Shown here piece by piece: positions 24,345 to 32,165 of a DNA stretch of 64,000 nt. The stretch is from assembly GCF_937988725.1 (NCBI RefSeq), contig NZ_CALKHS010000004.1:248001-312000 (forward strand), given 5' to 3'. The stretch's first letter is position 1, and every line of letters begins with the position of its first letter. The notes beneath the pieces are model-generated. The model was not told the origin of the DNA, made no database searches, and saw only the letters and a program-made list of their open reading frames with translations. The DNA comes from an uncultured Castellaniella sp. (GTDB taxonomy: Bacteria > Pseudomonadota > Gammaproteobacteria > Burkholderiales > Burkholderiaceae_B). The translations under genes and the position numbers were made by a program.

Positions 24345-25133
24345 ATGGCAGGCACGATTTCCCCGGGAAGCGCGCTCGTTTCCCTGACGGCCTACGGCGC
24401 CGACGAGGTGCGCCGCCATGGCCAGGCCTGGTACGCGCGCCTGGCGCGCGCGGCGGGCGCCGACGGCGTCGAGATCCGCAGCGAACTGCTGCGCGGCGAT
24501 GCCGCCGAACTCGACGATCTGGCGGCCCTGGTGGCGGATTCGGGGATGGCGTGCGTGTATTCCAGCGCGCAGGGCATGTGGGATGCCGAAGGCCGCTTCG
24601 ACGCCGCCGCCGTCCGGGACGGCCTGGCGCGCGCCGGCCGGCTGGGCGCGGGCGTCCTGAAAATGTCCATCGGCGGCCGCCGGCCGGGCGATGCCGCCGG
24701 CCTGTGCGATTTGCGCGATCTGCTGACCGGCGGTTCCGTGACCTTGCTGGTGGAAAACGACCAGACGGAATCGGCGGGCAGCGTCCCGGCCCTGGAATCC
24801 TTTTTCCGCGCCGCCGATGCGGCGGGCGCGCCGCTGGGCATGACGTTCGACGTCGGCAATTGGCACTGGGTGGGAGAATGTCCGCTGCAGGCGGCGCACG
24901 CCTTCGCTTCCCGGGTGCGCTACGTCCATTGCAAGGGCGTGCTGCGGCGCCCGGACCGCTGGGTCGCCGTTCCCCTGCAGGCGTCCGCCGCGCCCTGGCG
25001 CGCCGTGCTGCGGGCGCTGCCCGCCGCCGCCTTCCGGGCGATCGAATATCCCCTGACGGGCGCCGATCTTGAACACGTGACGCGGCAGGCCCTGGACTCG
25101 CTGCGTCGACTGGAGCAACTCTCTGATGAATGA
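24345..25133 (+). CDS. Sugar phosphate isomerase/epimerase-like TIM barrel
   Basis: A 262-residue AP-endonuclease-2/xylose-isomerase-like barrel. Possible metal ligands are Glu in LLVENDQTE, Asp in MTFDVGNWHWVGE and His in YVHCKG, spaced as in this superfamily. Members isomerize or epimerize sugars and sugar acids. It sits between the transporter and a PfkB kinase and overlaps the kinase gene by 8 bp, so it probably converts the imported compound into the kinase substrate. The precise reaction is unknown. Confidence 0.8.
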   Translation: MAGTISPGSALVSLTAYGADEVRRHGQAWYARLARAAGADGVEIRSELLRGDAAELDDLAALVADSGMACVYSSAQGMWDAEGRFDAAAVRDGLARAGRLGAGVLKMSIGGRRPGDAAGLCDLRDLLTGGSVTLLVENDQTESAGSVPALESFFRAADAAGAPLGMTFDVGNWHWVGECPLQAAHAFASRVRYVHCKGVLRRPDRWVAVPLQASAAPWRAVLRALPAAAFRAIEYPLTGADLEHVTRQALDSLRRLEQLSDE

Positions 25134-26070
25134 AGCCTTGGACGTCGTCACCCTGGGTGAGGCGATGATGATGCTGGTGGCTGGCCAGCCCGGGCCGCTG
25201 GAGCAGGTGGACGTGTTCCACAAGCGCACGGCGGGCGCGGAAACCAATGTGGCCATCGGCCTGGCCCGGCTGGGCCTGAAAGTGGGCTGGGGCAGCCGCC
25301 TCGGACAGGATTCGATGGGCCGGTATCTGCTGGCCAGCATCCGCAGCGAAGGCGTGGACTGTTCCCATGTGGCCCTGGTCGCCGGCGAGCGGACGGGCAT
25401 GCTGTTCAAGGGCCTGGTCGAAGACGGCAGCGACCCGCTGGTGGAATATCACCGGGCGGGTTCCGCCGCCAGCCGCATGTCGCCGGCCGACGTGGATCGG
25501 AACTGGCTGCTGAGGGCGCGCCACCTGCATGCCACGGGCGTGTTCGCCGCCGTGTCCGCCGGCAGTTTCCAGGCCTCGCTGCAGACCATGCGGCTGATGC
25601 GCGAAGCCGGCCGGACCGTGTCCTTCGATACGAATCTGCGGCCCACGCTGTGGGCCTCGGAGGACGCCATGCGCTCCGGCATCCATCAGTTGGCCGCCCG
25701 GGCGGACTGGGTCCTGCCCGGCCTGGAGGAAGGCCGCCTGCTGACGGGGGAACGGCAGCCCGAGGCGATCGCGCGGTTCTACCGGGATCTGGGCGCGCGG
25801 CTGGTCGTGATCAAGCTGGGCCCCGAGGGCGCCTATTACGACGATGGAGCGCAGCAGGGCTACGTTCCGGCCTGCCCGGTGGATCGGGTGATCGATACCG
25901 TCGGCGCGGGCGACGGTTTCGCCGTCGGGGTGATCAGCGCCCTGCTGGAAGGCATGGATGTCCGCGGCGCGGTGGGCCGGGGCGCCTGGATCGGCGCGCG
26001 CGCCGTGCAGGTCCGGGGCGACACCGAAGGCCTGCCGACCCGCGCGATCCTGCGGCAGGCCGGGCTATGA
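25126..26070 (+). CDS. PfkB-family sugar kinase, probably 2-keto-3-deoxygluconate kinase
   Basis: A 314-residue ribokinase-fold enzyme. DTVGAGDGF (257-265) holds the catalytic base Asp263 and the anion hole, and the N-terminal AGAETNVAIGLARLG matches the substrate-binding motif of KDG kinases. With a KDPG aldolase encoded convergently 1 kb away, phosphorylation of 2-keto-3-deoxygluconate to KDPG is the best guess. Other ketogluconates or fructose-type substrates are possible. Overlaps the genes on both sides (8 bp and 4 bp). Confidence 0.85.
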   Translation: MNEALDVVTLGEAMMMLVAGQPGPLEQVDVFHKRTAGAETNVAIGLARLGLKVGWGSRLGQDSMGRYLLASIRSEGVDCSHVALVAGERTGMLFKGLVEDGSDPLVEYHRAGSAASRMSPADVDRNWLLRARHLHATGVFAAVSAGSFQASLQTMRLMREAGRTVSFDTNLRPTLWASEDAMRSGIHQLAARADWVLPGLEEGRLLTGERQPEAIARFYRDLGARLVVIKLGPEGAYYDDGAQQGYVPACPVDRVIDTVGAGDGFAVGVISALLEGMDVRGAVGRGAWIGARAVQVRGDTEGLPTRAILRQAGL

Positions 26071-27044
26071 GCCGCCGGTCCGTCCTCGTCTATCGCGACC
26101 TGCCTCGGCCCCAGCTGGACAGGATCCGGCAGGAACACGACGTCATCCAGGCCGATCCTCGGCGCGAGGATCAGCGGGCCGCGTTCTTCGAGGCCCTGCC
26201 GCGGGTCGAAGGCATGATCGGGTCCAGCGTCCGCCTGGATGCGGCCATGCTGGATCAGGCGCCCCGGTTGCGGGTGGTGTCCAGCATCTCCGTGGGCGTG
26301 GACGCCTATCCGCTGGCGGCGCTGCGGGATCGGGGCATCGTCCTGTGCCATACCCCCGGCGTGCTGACGGAATCGGTGGCCGACCTGCTGTTCGCCATGG
26401 TGCTGGCGACCAGCCGCCGCGTCTGCGAGATGGCGGCCATGGTCCGCGAGGGCCGCTGGCAGCGCAATGTCGGCGCCGATCAATATGGCTGGGATGTGCA
26501 TGGCAAGACCCTGGGCATCCTCGGCTATGGCCGCATCGGCCGGGCGCTGGCCCGCCGGGCGGCGCTGGGGTTCGACATGCCGGTGCTCTACCACAGCCGC
26601 CATCCGGTCGACAGCGGCCTGCCTGACGGCAGGGCCAGGGCGGCCGGCCTGGACGAGGTGCTGGCCAGCGCCGATTTCATCGTGCTGGTCCTGCCCCTGA
26701 CGGACCAGACGCGGGGCTTGATCGGGCCGCAGGCCTTCGCCCGCATGAAGCCCGGCGCCATTCTGATCAATGGCGCGCGCGGGCCGATCGTCCAGGAACG
26801 CGCCCTGCTGGATGCGCTGGACAGCGGCCGCCTGCGGGCGGCGGGGCTGGACGTGTTCGACGTGGAGCCCCTGCCGGCGGATTCGCCGCTGCGCGGCCAT
26901 CCCGGCATCCTGGCCTTGCCCCATATCGGATCGGCCACCCACGAGACGCGCCTGGCCATGGCGGACATGGCCGTCAGCAATCTATTGCGGGTGCTGCGGG
27001 GCGAGGCCCCGCTGGCGGCCTTTCCGCTGCCGGCGGCGGGCTGA
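26067..27044 (+). CDS. D-2-hydroxyacid dehydrogenase (GhrB/2-ketogluconate reductase-like)
   Basis: A 325-residue NAD(P)-dependent dehydrogenase. Rossmann motif GYGRIG at 153-158, and the catalytic set Arg238 (NGARG), Glu267 (DVFDVEP) and His286 (LPHIGSAT) is complete. Family members reduce glyoxylate, hydroxypyruvate or 2-keto-gluconate. The ATG overlaps the kinase stop by 4 bp. In this context it could interconvert a 2-ketoaldonate and the aldonate before or after phosphorylation. It is convergent with the aldolase gene. Confidence 0.87.
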   Translation: MSRRSVLVYRDLPRPQLDRIRQEHDVIQADPRREDQRAAFFEALPRVEGMIGSSVRLDAAMLDQAPRLRVVSSISVGVDAYPLAALRDRGIVLCHTPGVLTESVADLLFAMVLATSRRVCEMAAMVREGRWQRNVGADQYGWDVHGKTLGILGYGRIGRALARRAALGFDMPVLYHSRHPVDSGLPDGRARAAGLDEVLASADFIVLVLPLTDQTRGLIGPQAFARMKPGAILINGARGPIVQERALLDALDSGRLRAAGLDVFDVEPLPADSPLRGHPGILALPHIGSATHETRLAMADMAVSNLLRVLRGEAPLAAFPLPAAG

Positions 27045-27053
27045 AGGAGCCGT

Positions 27054-27677
27054 TTACTTCGCCAGCGCGCAGGCCTGCAGGGCCAGTTGCGTGATCGCAT
27101 TCCAGTCGCGCCCGGCCACGGCCTGGGACGGCGTCAGCCAGGAACCCCCGACGCAGCCCACATTGGGCAGGGCCAGGTAGCCGGCGGCGTTGCCGGCATG
27201 GATGCCGCCCGTGGGACAGAACATCAGGTCGGGCAGGGGGCCGTGCCAGGCCTTCAGCAGCGCCGCGCCGCCGACGGCCTCGGCGGGAAACAGCTTCTGG
27301 GCGGTGAATCCCCAGTCTGCGGCCTGCATGGCTTCCGATGCGGTGGCCACGCCGGGCAGGAAGGGGATGCCTGCGGACCGGGCCGCCCGCGCCAGGTTGG
27401 GCGTCAGGCCCGGGCTGACGCCGAAGCAGGCGCCGGCCCGCAGGGCGTCGTCCAGCTGCCTGGGAGTGCGGACCGTGCCCACGCCGACCAGCGCGTCCGG
27501 GACCTGATCGCGGATGGCGCGGATGGCGTCCAGCGCGGCGGCCGAGCGCAGCGTGACTTCCAGGGAGCGGATGCCGCCGGCCACCAGCGCTCGGGCCAGG
27601 TCCACGGCGGATGCCGTGTCCTGGATGACGATCACCGGCATGACCGGGCTGTGAGAGAGAAGTTCCAGGGCGTTCAT
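27054..27677 (-). CDS. eda: KDPG (2-keto-3-deoxy-6-phosphogluconate) aldolase
   Basis: A 207-residue class I aldolase closely resembling E. coli Eda. Glu40 in LEVTLR, Arg44, the Schiff-base Lys128 in AQKLFPAE and the phosphate motif CPTGGI are present. It splits KDPG into pyruvate and glyceraldehyde 3-phosphate, the last step of the Entner-Doudoroff route. I start at ATG 27677, matching family length; ATG 27713 would add 12 residues. The upstream region (27714-27790) is unusually AT-rich and contains two palindromes. Only 9 bp separate it from the convergent dehydrogenase gene. Confidence 0.92.
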   Translation of the reverse strand: MNALELLSHSPVMPVIVIQDTASAVDLARALVAGGIRSLEVTLRSAAALDAIRAIRDQVPDALVGVGTVRTPRQLDDALRAGACFGVSPGLTPNLARAARSAGIPFLPGVATASEAMQAADWGFTAQKLFPAEAVGGAALLKAWHGPLPDLMFCPTGGIHAGNAAGYLALPNVGCVGGSWLTPSQAVAGRDWNAITQLALQACALAK

Positions 27678-27727
27678 GCGTGGCTGTCGGGACGAAGTCG
27701 ATGAGCCGGCCATGGATGGCCGGAATG

Positions 27728-27787
27728 ATGTAGTTATTCTACATAATCGAAGAATATTATGGAATGACCAATGATTTTTATCATTGG
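27728..27787 (-). promoter_or_regulatory. AT-rich eda upstream region with two palindromes
   Basis: ATGTAG-N5-CTACAT (27728-27744) and CCAATGAT-N4-ATCATTGG (27768-27787) are perfect inverted repeats of 6 and 8 bp arms. A possible -10 TAGAAT (27741-27736) lies in the first one. These look like operators for dimeric regulators controlling eda; no regulator can be assigned. Confidence 0.5.
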
Positions 27788-27885
27788 GCTACTTATTGAT
27801 GCGTGGGGCGGGCTGCGGGCCTGGCGGCGGATACCCGGGAGCGGGCGCCGGATGCGGCGCGTGCCGGCGGACCGGTTCGCTCGGC

Positions 27886-27891
27886 TAAAAT
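27886..27891 (+). promoter_or_regulatory. Possible -10 hexamer of a leaderless ispD transcript
   Basis: TAAAAT, within GCTAAAAT, ends 8 nt before the ispD ATG; the intervening bases hold no ribosome-binding site. GCTAAAAT also precedes ispF (28661) and trpB (61904). Confidence 0.4.
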
Positions 27892-27899
27892 CCGCCTCT

Positions 27900-28640
27900 A
27901 TGGAGAACCCTCTGATTGCCATCGTGCCAGCCGCCGGGATCGGTGCCCGGGCCGGCCGCGCCGATGGCGTGCCCAAGCAATATCGCGTCCTGCATGGCGA
28001 GCCCATGTTGCGCCGCGCCGTCCGCGCCCTGCTGGCCGATCCGCGCATCGCCCAGGTGCGGGTCGCCGTGGCGGCGGAGGATCCCTGGGCGGCGCAGGCC
28101 CTGGCGGGGCTGCCGCGCACGGTCTGGCGCCCGTGCGGCGGCCCTACGCGGGCCGCCACCGTCAGGGCCGCGCTGCGGGATGCCGGCCTGATGCCGGATG
28201 CCTGGGTGCTGGTGCATGACGCGGCGCGTCCCGGCCTGCCGGCGCAGGCCCTGGCGCGGCTGATCGATACCTGCCTGCTGCGGGACCGGGGCGGCCTGCT
28301 GGCCCTGCCGGTGGCCGACACGGTCAAGCAGGCCGTGCCGGCGTCCTCATCCGGACCGGAAGAAGGGGACGCGCCGGCGGATGCCGTCGCCCGGACGCTG
28401 CCGCGCGATCATCTGTGGCTGGCGCAGACGCCGCAGATGTTTCGCGCGGGGGAACTGGCGGCCGCCCTGGATGCCTGCGCGGCCGATCCGCGCGTGACGG
28501 ACGAGGCCTCGGCGGTGGAGCTGTCCGGCGGGCGGGCGCCTTTGCTGGTGCCGGGCAGCCGCCGCAACGACAAGCTCACCTGGCCGGAGGATTTCGACTG
28601 GTTCGAGGCGTGGCTGCGCGGCCGGCCGGACGCGTCCTGA
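27900..28640 (+). CDS. ispD: 2-C-methyl-D-erythritol 4-phosphate cytidylyltransferase
   Basis: A 246-residue nucleotidyltransferase of the MEP isoprenoid pathway that joins CTP to methylerythritol phosphate. The N-terminal IVPAAGIGARAG with PKQY, VLVHDAARPG, LWLAQTPQMF and VTDEASAVEL are the expected signature segments. The frame stays open upstream, but similarity begins at ATG 27900. ispF follows after 56 bp, a common pairing. No Shine-Dalgarno is visible; a TAAAAT hexamer sits 8 nt upstream. Confidence 0.94.
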   Translation: MENPLIAIVPAAGIGARAGRADGVPKQYRVLHGEPMLRRAVRALLADPRIAQVRVAVAAEDPWAAQALAGLPRTVWRPCGGPTRAATVRAALRDAGLMPDAWVLVHDAARPGLPAQALARLIDTCLLRDRGGLLALPVADTVKQAVPASSSGPEEGDAPADAVARTLPRDHLWLAQTPQMFRAGELAAALDACAADPRVTDEASAVELSGGRAPLLVPGSRRNDKLTWPEDFDWFEAWLRGRPDAS

Positions 28641-28696
28641 CGGCGCGTCGCCGCGCCCCGGCTAAAATCGCCTCTCGACAGTCCACAGAGATGACC

Positions 28697-29212
28697 ATGA
28701 AGCAACGCTTTCCGTTCCGTGTGGGGCAGGGCCATGATCTGCACGTGCTGGTTCCCGGCCGTCCCCTGATCATCGGCGGGGTGACGATTCCCTTCGACCG
28801 GGGCCTGGACGGCCATTCGGATGCCGACGTGCTGCTGCATGCCGTCACGGACGCCGTCCTGGGGGCGGCGGGCCTGGGGGACATCGGACGCCATTTTTCC
28901 GACCGGGATCCGCGCTGGTCGGGGGCCGACAGCCGCCTGTTCCTGCGCGAGGCCGCCCGCCTGGCCCGCGAGGCCGGGTGGGAGACGGTCAATGTGGATG
29001 CCACTGTGCATGCCCAGGCGCCGAAGATCGGCCCGCACGCGGCGGCGATGGCCGCCTGCATCGCCCAGGACCTGGGGATCGCGGCGGCGGACGTCAACAT
29101 CAAGGCCAAGACCAACGAGGGTCTGGGGTATCTGGGGCGCGGCGAGGCCATCGCCGCCAGCGCCGCCGTGCTGCTGGCGGCCTGCCCGGCGGAAGACCGG
29201 CCGGACGCCTGA
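28697..29212 (+). CDS. ispF: 2-C-methyl-D-erythritol 2,4-cyclodiphosphate synthase
   Basis: A 171-residue trimeric synthase that cyclizes the CDP-methylerythritol phosphate. GQGHDLH holds the zinc ligands Asp and His, DGHSDADVLLHAVTDA the third, and IKAKTNEGLGYLGRGE the phosphate-binding end. I chose ATG 28697 because AGAG lies 6 nt upstream; ATG 28691 in the same frame would add two residues. It has its own GCTAAAAT hexamer (28661-28668) and is probably also read from ispD. Confidence 0.94.
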   Translation: MKQRFPFRVGQGHDLHVLVPGRPLIIGGVTIPFDRGLDGHSDADVLLHAVTDAVLGAAGLGDIGRHFSDRDPRWSGADSRLFLREAARLAREAGWETVNVDATVHAQAPKIGPHAAAMAACIAQDLGIAAADVNIKAKTNEGLGYLGRGEAIAASAAVLLAACPAEDRPDA

Positions 29213-29244
29213 GCGGAATGTCCGGGCGTCGCGCCGGGGCCTGC

Positions 29245-29793
29245 TTACAGCGTGGCGCCGCCGATGGCGCGGTTGCAGGCGCACAGCCCGTCGGTCAGCA
29301 GACCGTCCAGGATGCGCAGGGTTTCTTCCGGATTGCGGCCGACCTTGAAGTTGTTCACCGAGACGTGCTGGATGAGGTTGTCCGGGTCGATGATGAAGGT
29401 GGCCCGCAGGGCGACGCCTTCGGATTTGTCGCGGATGCCCAGTTGGTCGATCAGGGCGCCGTTGGTGTCCCCGAACTGATAGTGGTTCAGTTTGCTGAGT
29501 TCCGGGTTCTCGCGCCGCCAGGCCAGTTTGACGTATTCGTTGTCGGTCGATCCGCCCATCAGCACGGCGTCGCGTTCTTCGAAGGCATCGGCCAGGGCGT
29601 TGAAGCCGATGATTTCGGTGGGGCAGACCTGGGTGAAGTCCTTGGGATAGAAATAGATCACCTTCCATTTGCCGGGGAAGGAAGATTCAGTGATGTCCTC
29701 GAAGGCTGAAACGCCGTTTTCCTCGTGCTGATTGAATCCGGGTTTGACGCCGGTGACGCGGAAGGCCTCGAGCTTGTCGCCTATGGTTTTCAT
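29245..29793 (-). CDS. ahpC: AhpC-type peroxiredoxin (AhpC/AhpD class)
   Basis: A 182-residue peroxiredoxin. Peroxidatic Cys57 lies in DFTQVCPTE, and the C-terminal CACN provides Cys171 and Cys173. The CACN ending is typical of the mycobacterial-type AhpC that is reduced by AhpD rather than AhpF. No ahpD is present in the window. It should reduce peroxides in the cytosol. It is convergent with ispF and lies downstream of nothing on its own strand for 1.4 kb apart from the sensor kinase end, 45 bp from its start. Confidence 0.9.
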   Translation of the reverse strand: MKTIGDKLEAFRVTGVKPGFNQHEENGVSAFEDITESSFPGKWKVIYFYPKDFTQVCPTEIIGFNALADAFEERDAVLMGGSTDNEYVKLAWRRENPELSKLNHYQFGDTNGALIDQLGIRDKSEGVALRATFIIDPDNLIQHVSVNNFKVGRNPEETLRILDGLLTDGLCACNRAIGGATL

Positions 29794-29838
29794 CGGGGCT
29801 CCTGAGTGAAGGACGGCCAATCGGGCCGCCTTGTCATT

Positions 29839-31230
29839 CTACGCCATGGCCTTGTCGGCCTGCCGCGCCTTGGCCTTGGGCATTTCGATGCGCGCCAGCA
29901 GCCCCTGCGTCGGCTGGGAAATCAGTTCGAATTTCCCGCCCACCTGGCCCAGCAGCCGCTCGACGATGGACAGGCCCAGGCCGGCGCCGCTGACGCCGGT
30001 GCGCGCGGACTCGCCCCGCGCGAAGGGGCGCAGCAGGCGCTGGACGTCGGCGTGCGGAATGCCCACGCCGCGGTCCTGCACTTCGATGCGCAGCAGATTG
30101 CCGCTCTGGTAGGCTCGCAGCATGATGTGGGCGCGGTCGTCGCTGACGCTGCGGCCATAGCGCCGGGCGTTTTCGATCAGGTTGCTGACGATGCGCTTCA
30201 GGTCGTTGGCGCTGATCCGCGCCTGCAGTCCGGGCTCGATGCTGGCCTGCAGGTCGCCCCCCAGGGACTCGGTATGACTGCGTTCGCGTTCCAGCAGGTC
30301 TTTCAGCACCCGCGAGACGTCGATGCCGGTCTCGGGCACCTGGCCGGCGGGGCGGGCGTATTCCATGAGCTGCCCGATACTGTGATTGATCTGCGCCAGG
30401 TCGTCGTCGATCGCCTGGCGCGCCTCGTCGCTCATGTGGCTCATCTCGATTTCCAGGCGGATGCGGGCCAGCGGCGTGCGCAGGTCGTGCGAAATGCCCG
30501 CCAGCATGATCTCCCGGTCGGCCTCGTTCTGCCGCAAGTCCCGGGCCATGCGGTTGAAGGCGATGTTCATGTCGCGGATTTCGACGGGCCCCTTTTCGGG
30601 CAGGGGCGTGGGCGTCGCCCCCCGCGCCAGCTGCTGGGCGACCTTGGCCAGTTGCGCCAGCGGGTGATTGATGAAGCGCACGCTGACGGCGGCCCCCAGC
30701 AGCGCCAGCATCAGGGATGCGGCCACCCAGCCCAGCCATTCGCGGCCCGTGGTCAGCCGCAGCTGGTCCCGGTCGAACACCAGCCAGTAGAGCGTGCCGT
30801 CGATCTGGAAGCTGATCCAGATGCCGGGCACCTGGTTGACGGCCCACATCATGGCCGTCTGCCCGCCCAGGCGGTTGCGGATCTCCGCGGAGACGTTGTC
30901 CCAATAGGCGGTGTGCGGCAGCGGTTCCAGGACGTCCGTGGGTTCGCGGGGCTGCACCCGCAGGCTTTCCTGGGTGGCCAGGTCCAGCAGCAGGGCCGGC
31001 CGGACCTCGGTGGGCGCGTAGACCAGGGCGGAGCGCGTGATGCTGACCGTGGTGGCGATGCGCTGGGCCAGCTGCATGGCGCGGGGGCCTTCTTCGATGT
31101 TGAAGACGATCTGCAGCCACGCGCCCAGGCTGACCAGCATCAGGAAGGCGATCAGCAGAAAGGATCGGGTGAACAATCCCAGGCGCAACCGGGACAGGAT
31201 GGCGCGCCGGAGCCGTTTGACGAGCGTCAT
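29839..31230 (-). CDS. risS: Sensor histidine kinase (EnvZ/RisS-like)
   Basis: A 463-residue membrane kinase: transmembrane helix at about 22-42, periplasmic sensor to about 163, second helix at about 165-185, HAMP at 186-240, H-box with His248 (AGISHDLRTPLARIR), N-box NLIENARRYG, and G-boxes DRGVGIP and GAGLGLSI. It phosphorylates the regulator encoded directly upstream. RisAS is the Bordetella pair that this resembles by sequence and order. I chose ATG 31230; a TTG at 31272 in the same frame is possible. No obvious Shine-Dalgarno precedes either. Confidence 0.9.
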   Translation of the reverse strand: MTLVKRLRRAILSRLRLGLFTRSFLLIAFLMLVSLGAWLQIVFNIEEGPRAMQLAQRIATTVSITRSALVYAPTEVRPALLLDLATQESLRVQPREPTDVLEPLPHTAYWDNVSAEIRNRLGGQTAMMWAVNQVPGIWISFQIDGTLYWLVFDRDQLRLTTGREWLGWVAASLMLALLGAAVSVRFINHPLAQLAKVAQQLARGATPTPLPEKGPVEIRDMNIAFNRMARDLRQNEADREIMLAGISHDLRTPLARIRLEIEMSHMSDEARQAIDDDLAQINHSIGQLMEYARPAGQVPETGIDVSRVLKDLLERERSHTESLGGDLQASIEPGLQARISANDLKRIVSNLIENARRYGRSVSDDRAHIMLRAYQSGNLLRIEVQDRGVGIPHADVQRLLRPFARGESARTGVSGAGLGLSIVERLLGQVGGKFELISQPTQGLLARIEMPKAKARQADKAMA

Positions 31231-31275
31231 GAGAGGAATGGCCCGCGAGGGGATGCCCCGCGGACCGTGCAACGA

Positions 31276-32010
31276 TTATTGTCCGCCGTCGGGGACGAAG
31301 ACATAGCCCAGCCCCCAGACCGTCTGGATGAACACCGGTTTGGAAGGATTGGGTTCGATGAGTTTGCGCAGGCGCGAGATCTGGACGTCCAGGCTGCGGT
31401 CGAAGGCCTCGTATTCGCGGCCCCGGGCCAGTTCCATCAGCTTGTCGCGCGAGAGCGGGACCTTGGGGTGACGGGCGAAGACCTTCAGCACCGAAAATTC
31501 GCCGGTCGTGATGGGCACGGATTCGCCGCTTTTCATCAGGGTGCGGGTGGATAGATTCAACACGTACGGTCCGAATTCGACGGACTCGTTTTCCTGGCTG
31601 GGCGCGCCCGGGTGTTCCTCGGTGCCCCGGCGGCGCAGGATCGCATTGACGCGGGCCAGCAGTTCGCGGGGATTGAAGGGCTTGGTCAGGTAGTCGTCGG
31701 CCCCCATTTCCAGACCCACGATGCGGTCGATTTCCTCGGCCTTCGCGGTCAGCATGATGATGGGCGTGTTGTCGTGATTGCCCCGCAGGCGGCGGCAGAT
31801 CGACAGGCCGTCTTCGCCTGGCAGCATCAGATCGAGCACCAGCAGGTCGAAATGTTCCCGCTGCCAGAGCTTGGCCATTTCTTTTGCGTCTTCGGCCACG
31901 TAGACGTTGAACCCCTGCTCGGACAGATAACGCCGCAACAGGTCGCGCAAGCGAGGATCGTCGTCGACGATCAGGATCTTGCGGGTGAGGGTCTGGTTAT
32001 GTGTATTCAT
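31276..32010 (-). CDS. risA: OmpR-family response regulator (RisA-like)
   Basis: A 244-residue regulator: receiver domain with Asp60 as phosphate acceptor (VLDLMLPGEDG) and the conserved lysine in YLTKPFNPRE, linker, and winged-helix DNA-binding domain with EFSVLKVFARHP and SRLRKLIEPNP. It is very similar in order and motifs to Bordetella RisA and E. coli OmpR. First gene of the two-component operon, 45 bp before risS. The divergent promoter region (32011-32165) carries an inverted repeat that could be an autoregulatory site. Confidence 0.92.
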   Translation of the reverse strand: MNTHNQTLTRKILIVDDDPRLRDLLRRYLSEQGFNVYVAEDAKEMAKLWQREHFDLLVLDLMLPGEDGLSICRRLRGNHDNTPIIMLTAKAEEIDRIVGLEMGADDYLTKPFNPRELLARVNAILRRRGTEEHPGAPSQENESVEFGPYVLNLSTRTLMKSGESVPITTGEFSVLKVFARHPKVPLSRDKLMELARGREYEAFDRSLDVQISRLRKLIEPNPSKPVFIQTVWGLGYVFVPDGGQ

Positions 32011-32046
32011 GGGGAAAATGTAACAGGGTCGGGAAAACAGCACCAG

Positions 32047-32076
32047 CGCTTATCACAACAAATTACACAATAAGCG
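32047..32076. promoter_or_regulatory. Inverted repeat in the risA-tsaB intergenic region
   Basis: CGCTTAT (32047-32053) and ATAAGCG (32070-32076) are perfect arms 16 bp apart, so the half-sites lie about two helical turns apart on one face. The spacer holds two CACAA repeats at 12-bp spacing. A candidate autoregulatory site for risA; function is inferred. Confidence 0.4.
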
Positions 32077-32150
32077 TTTGGTTGTGTCGTGGTCGGGGCC
32101 GGCGTCAGGGCGGAATGCTCGGCCGGATCCGGGATGGGTCGCTCCTCCAT

Positions 32151-32156
32151 TAAAAT
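32151..32156 (+). promoter_or_regulatory. Possible -10 hexamer of a leaderless tsaB-rimI transcript
   Basis: TAAAAT ends 9 nt before the ATG at 32166 with no ribosome-binding site between; same arrangement as at ispD and rpiR. No good -35 is visible. Confidence 0.38.
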
Positions 32157-32165
32157 AACAGCGCC

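Noticed and set aside
23488..25686. Minus-strand open frame of over 700 codons opposite the ABC ATPase, isomerase and kinase genes
   Set aside because: Spans three well-supported genes on the plus strand and has Arg/Pro/Gly/Ala-rich shadow composition.
27771..27899. Upstream extension of IspD from ATG 27771
   Set aside because: IspD similarity starts at ATG 27900, and the region carries palindromes and AT-rich regulatory sequence.
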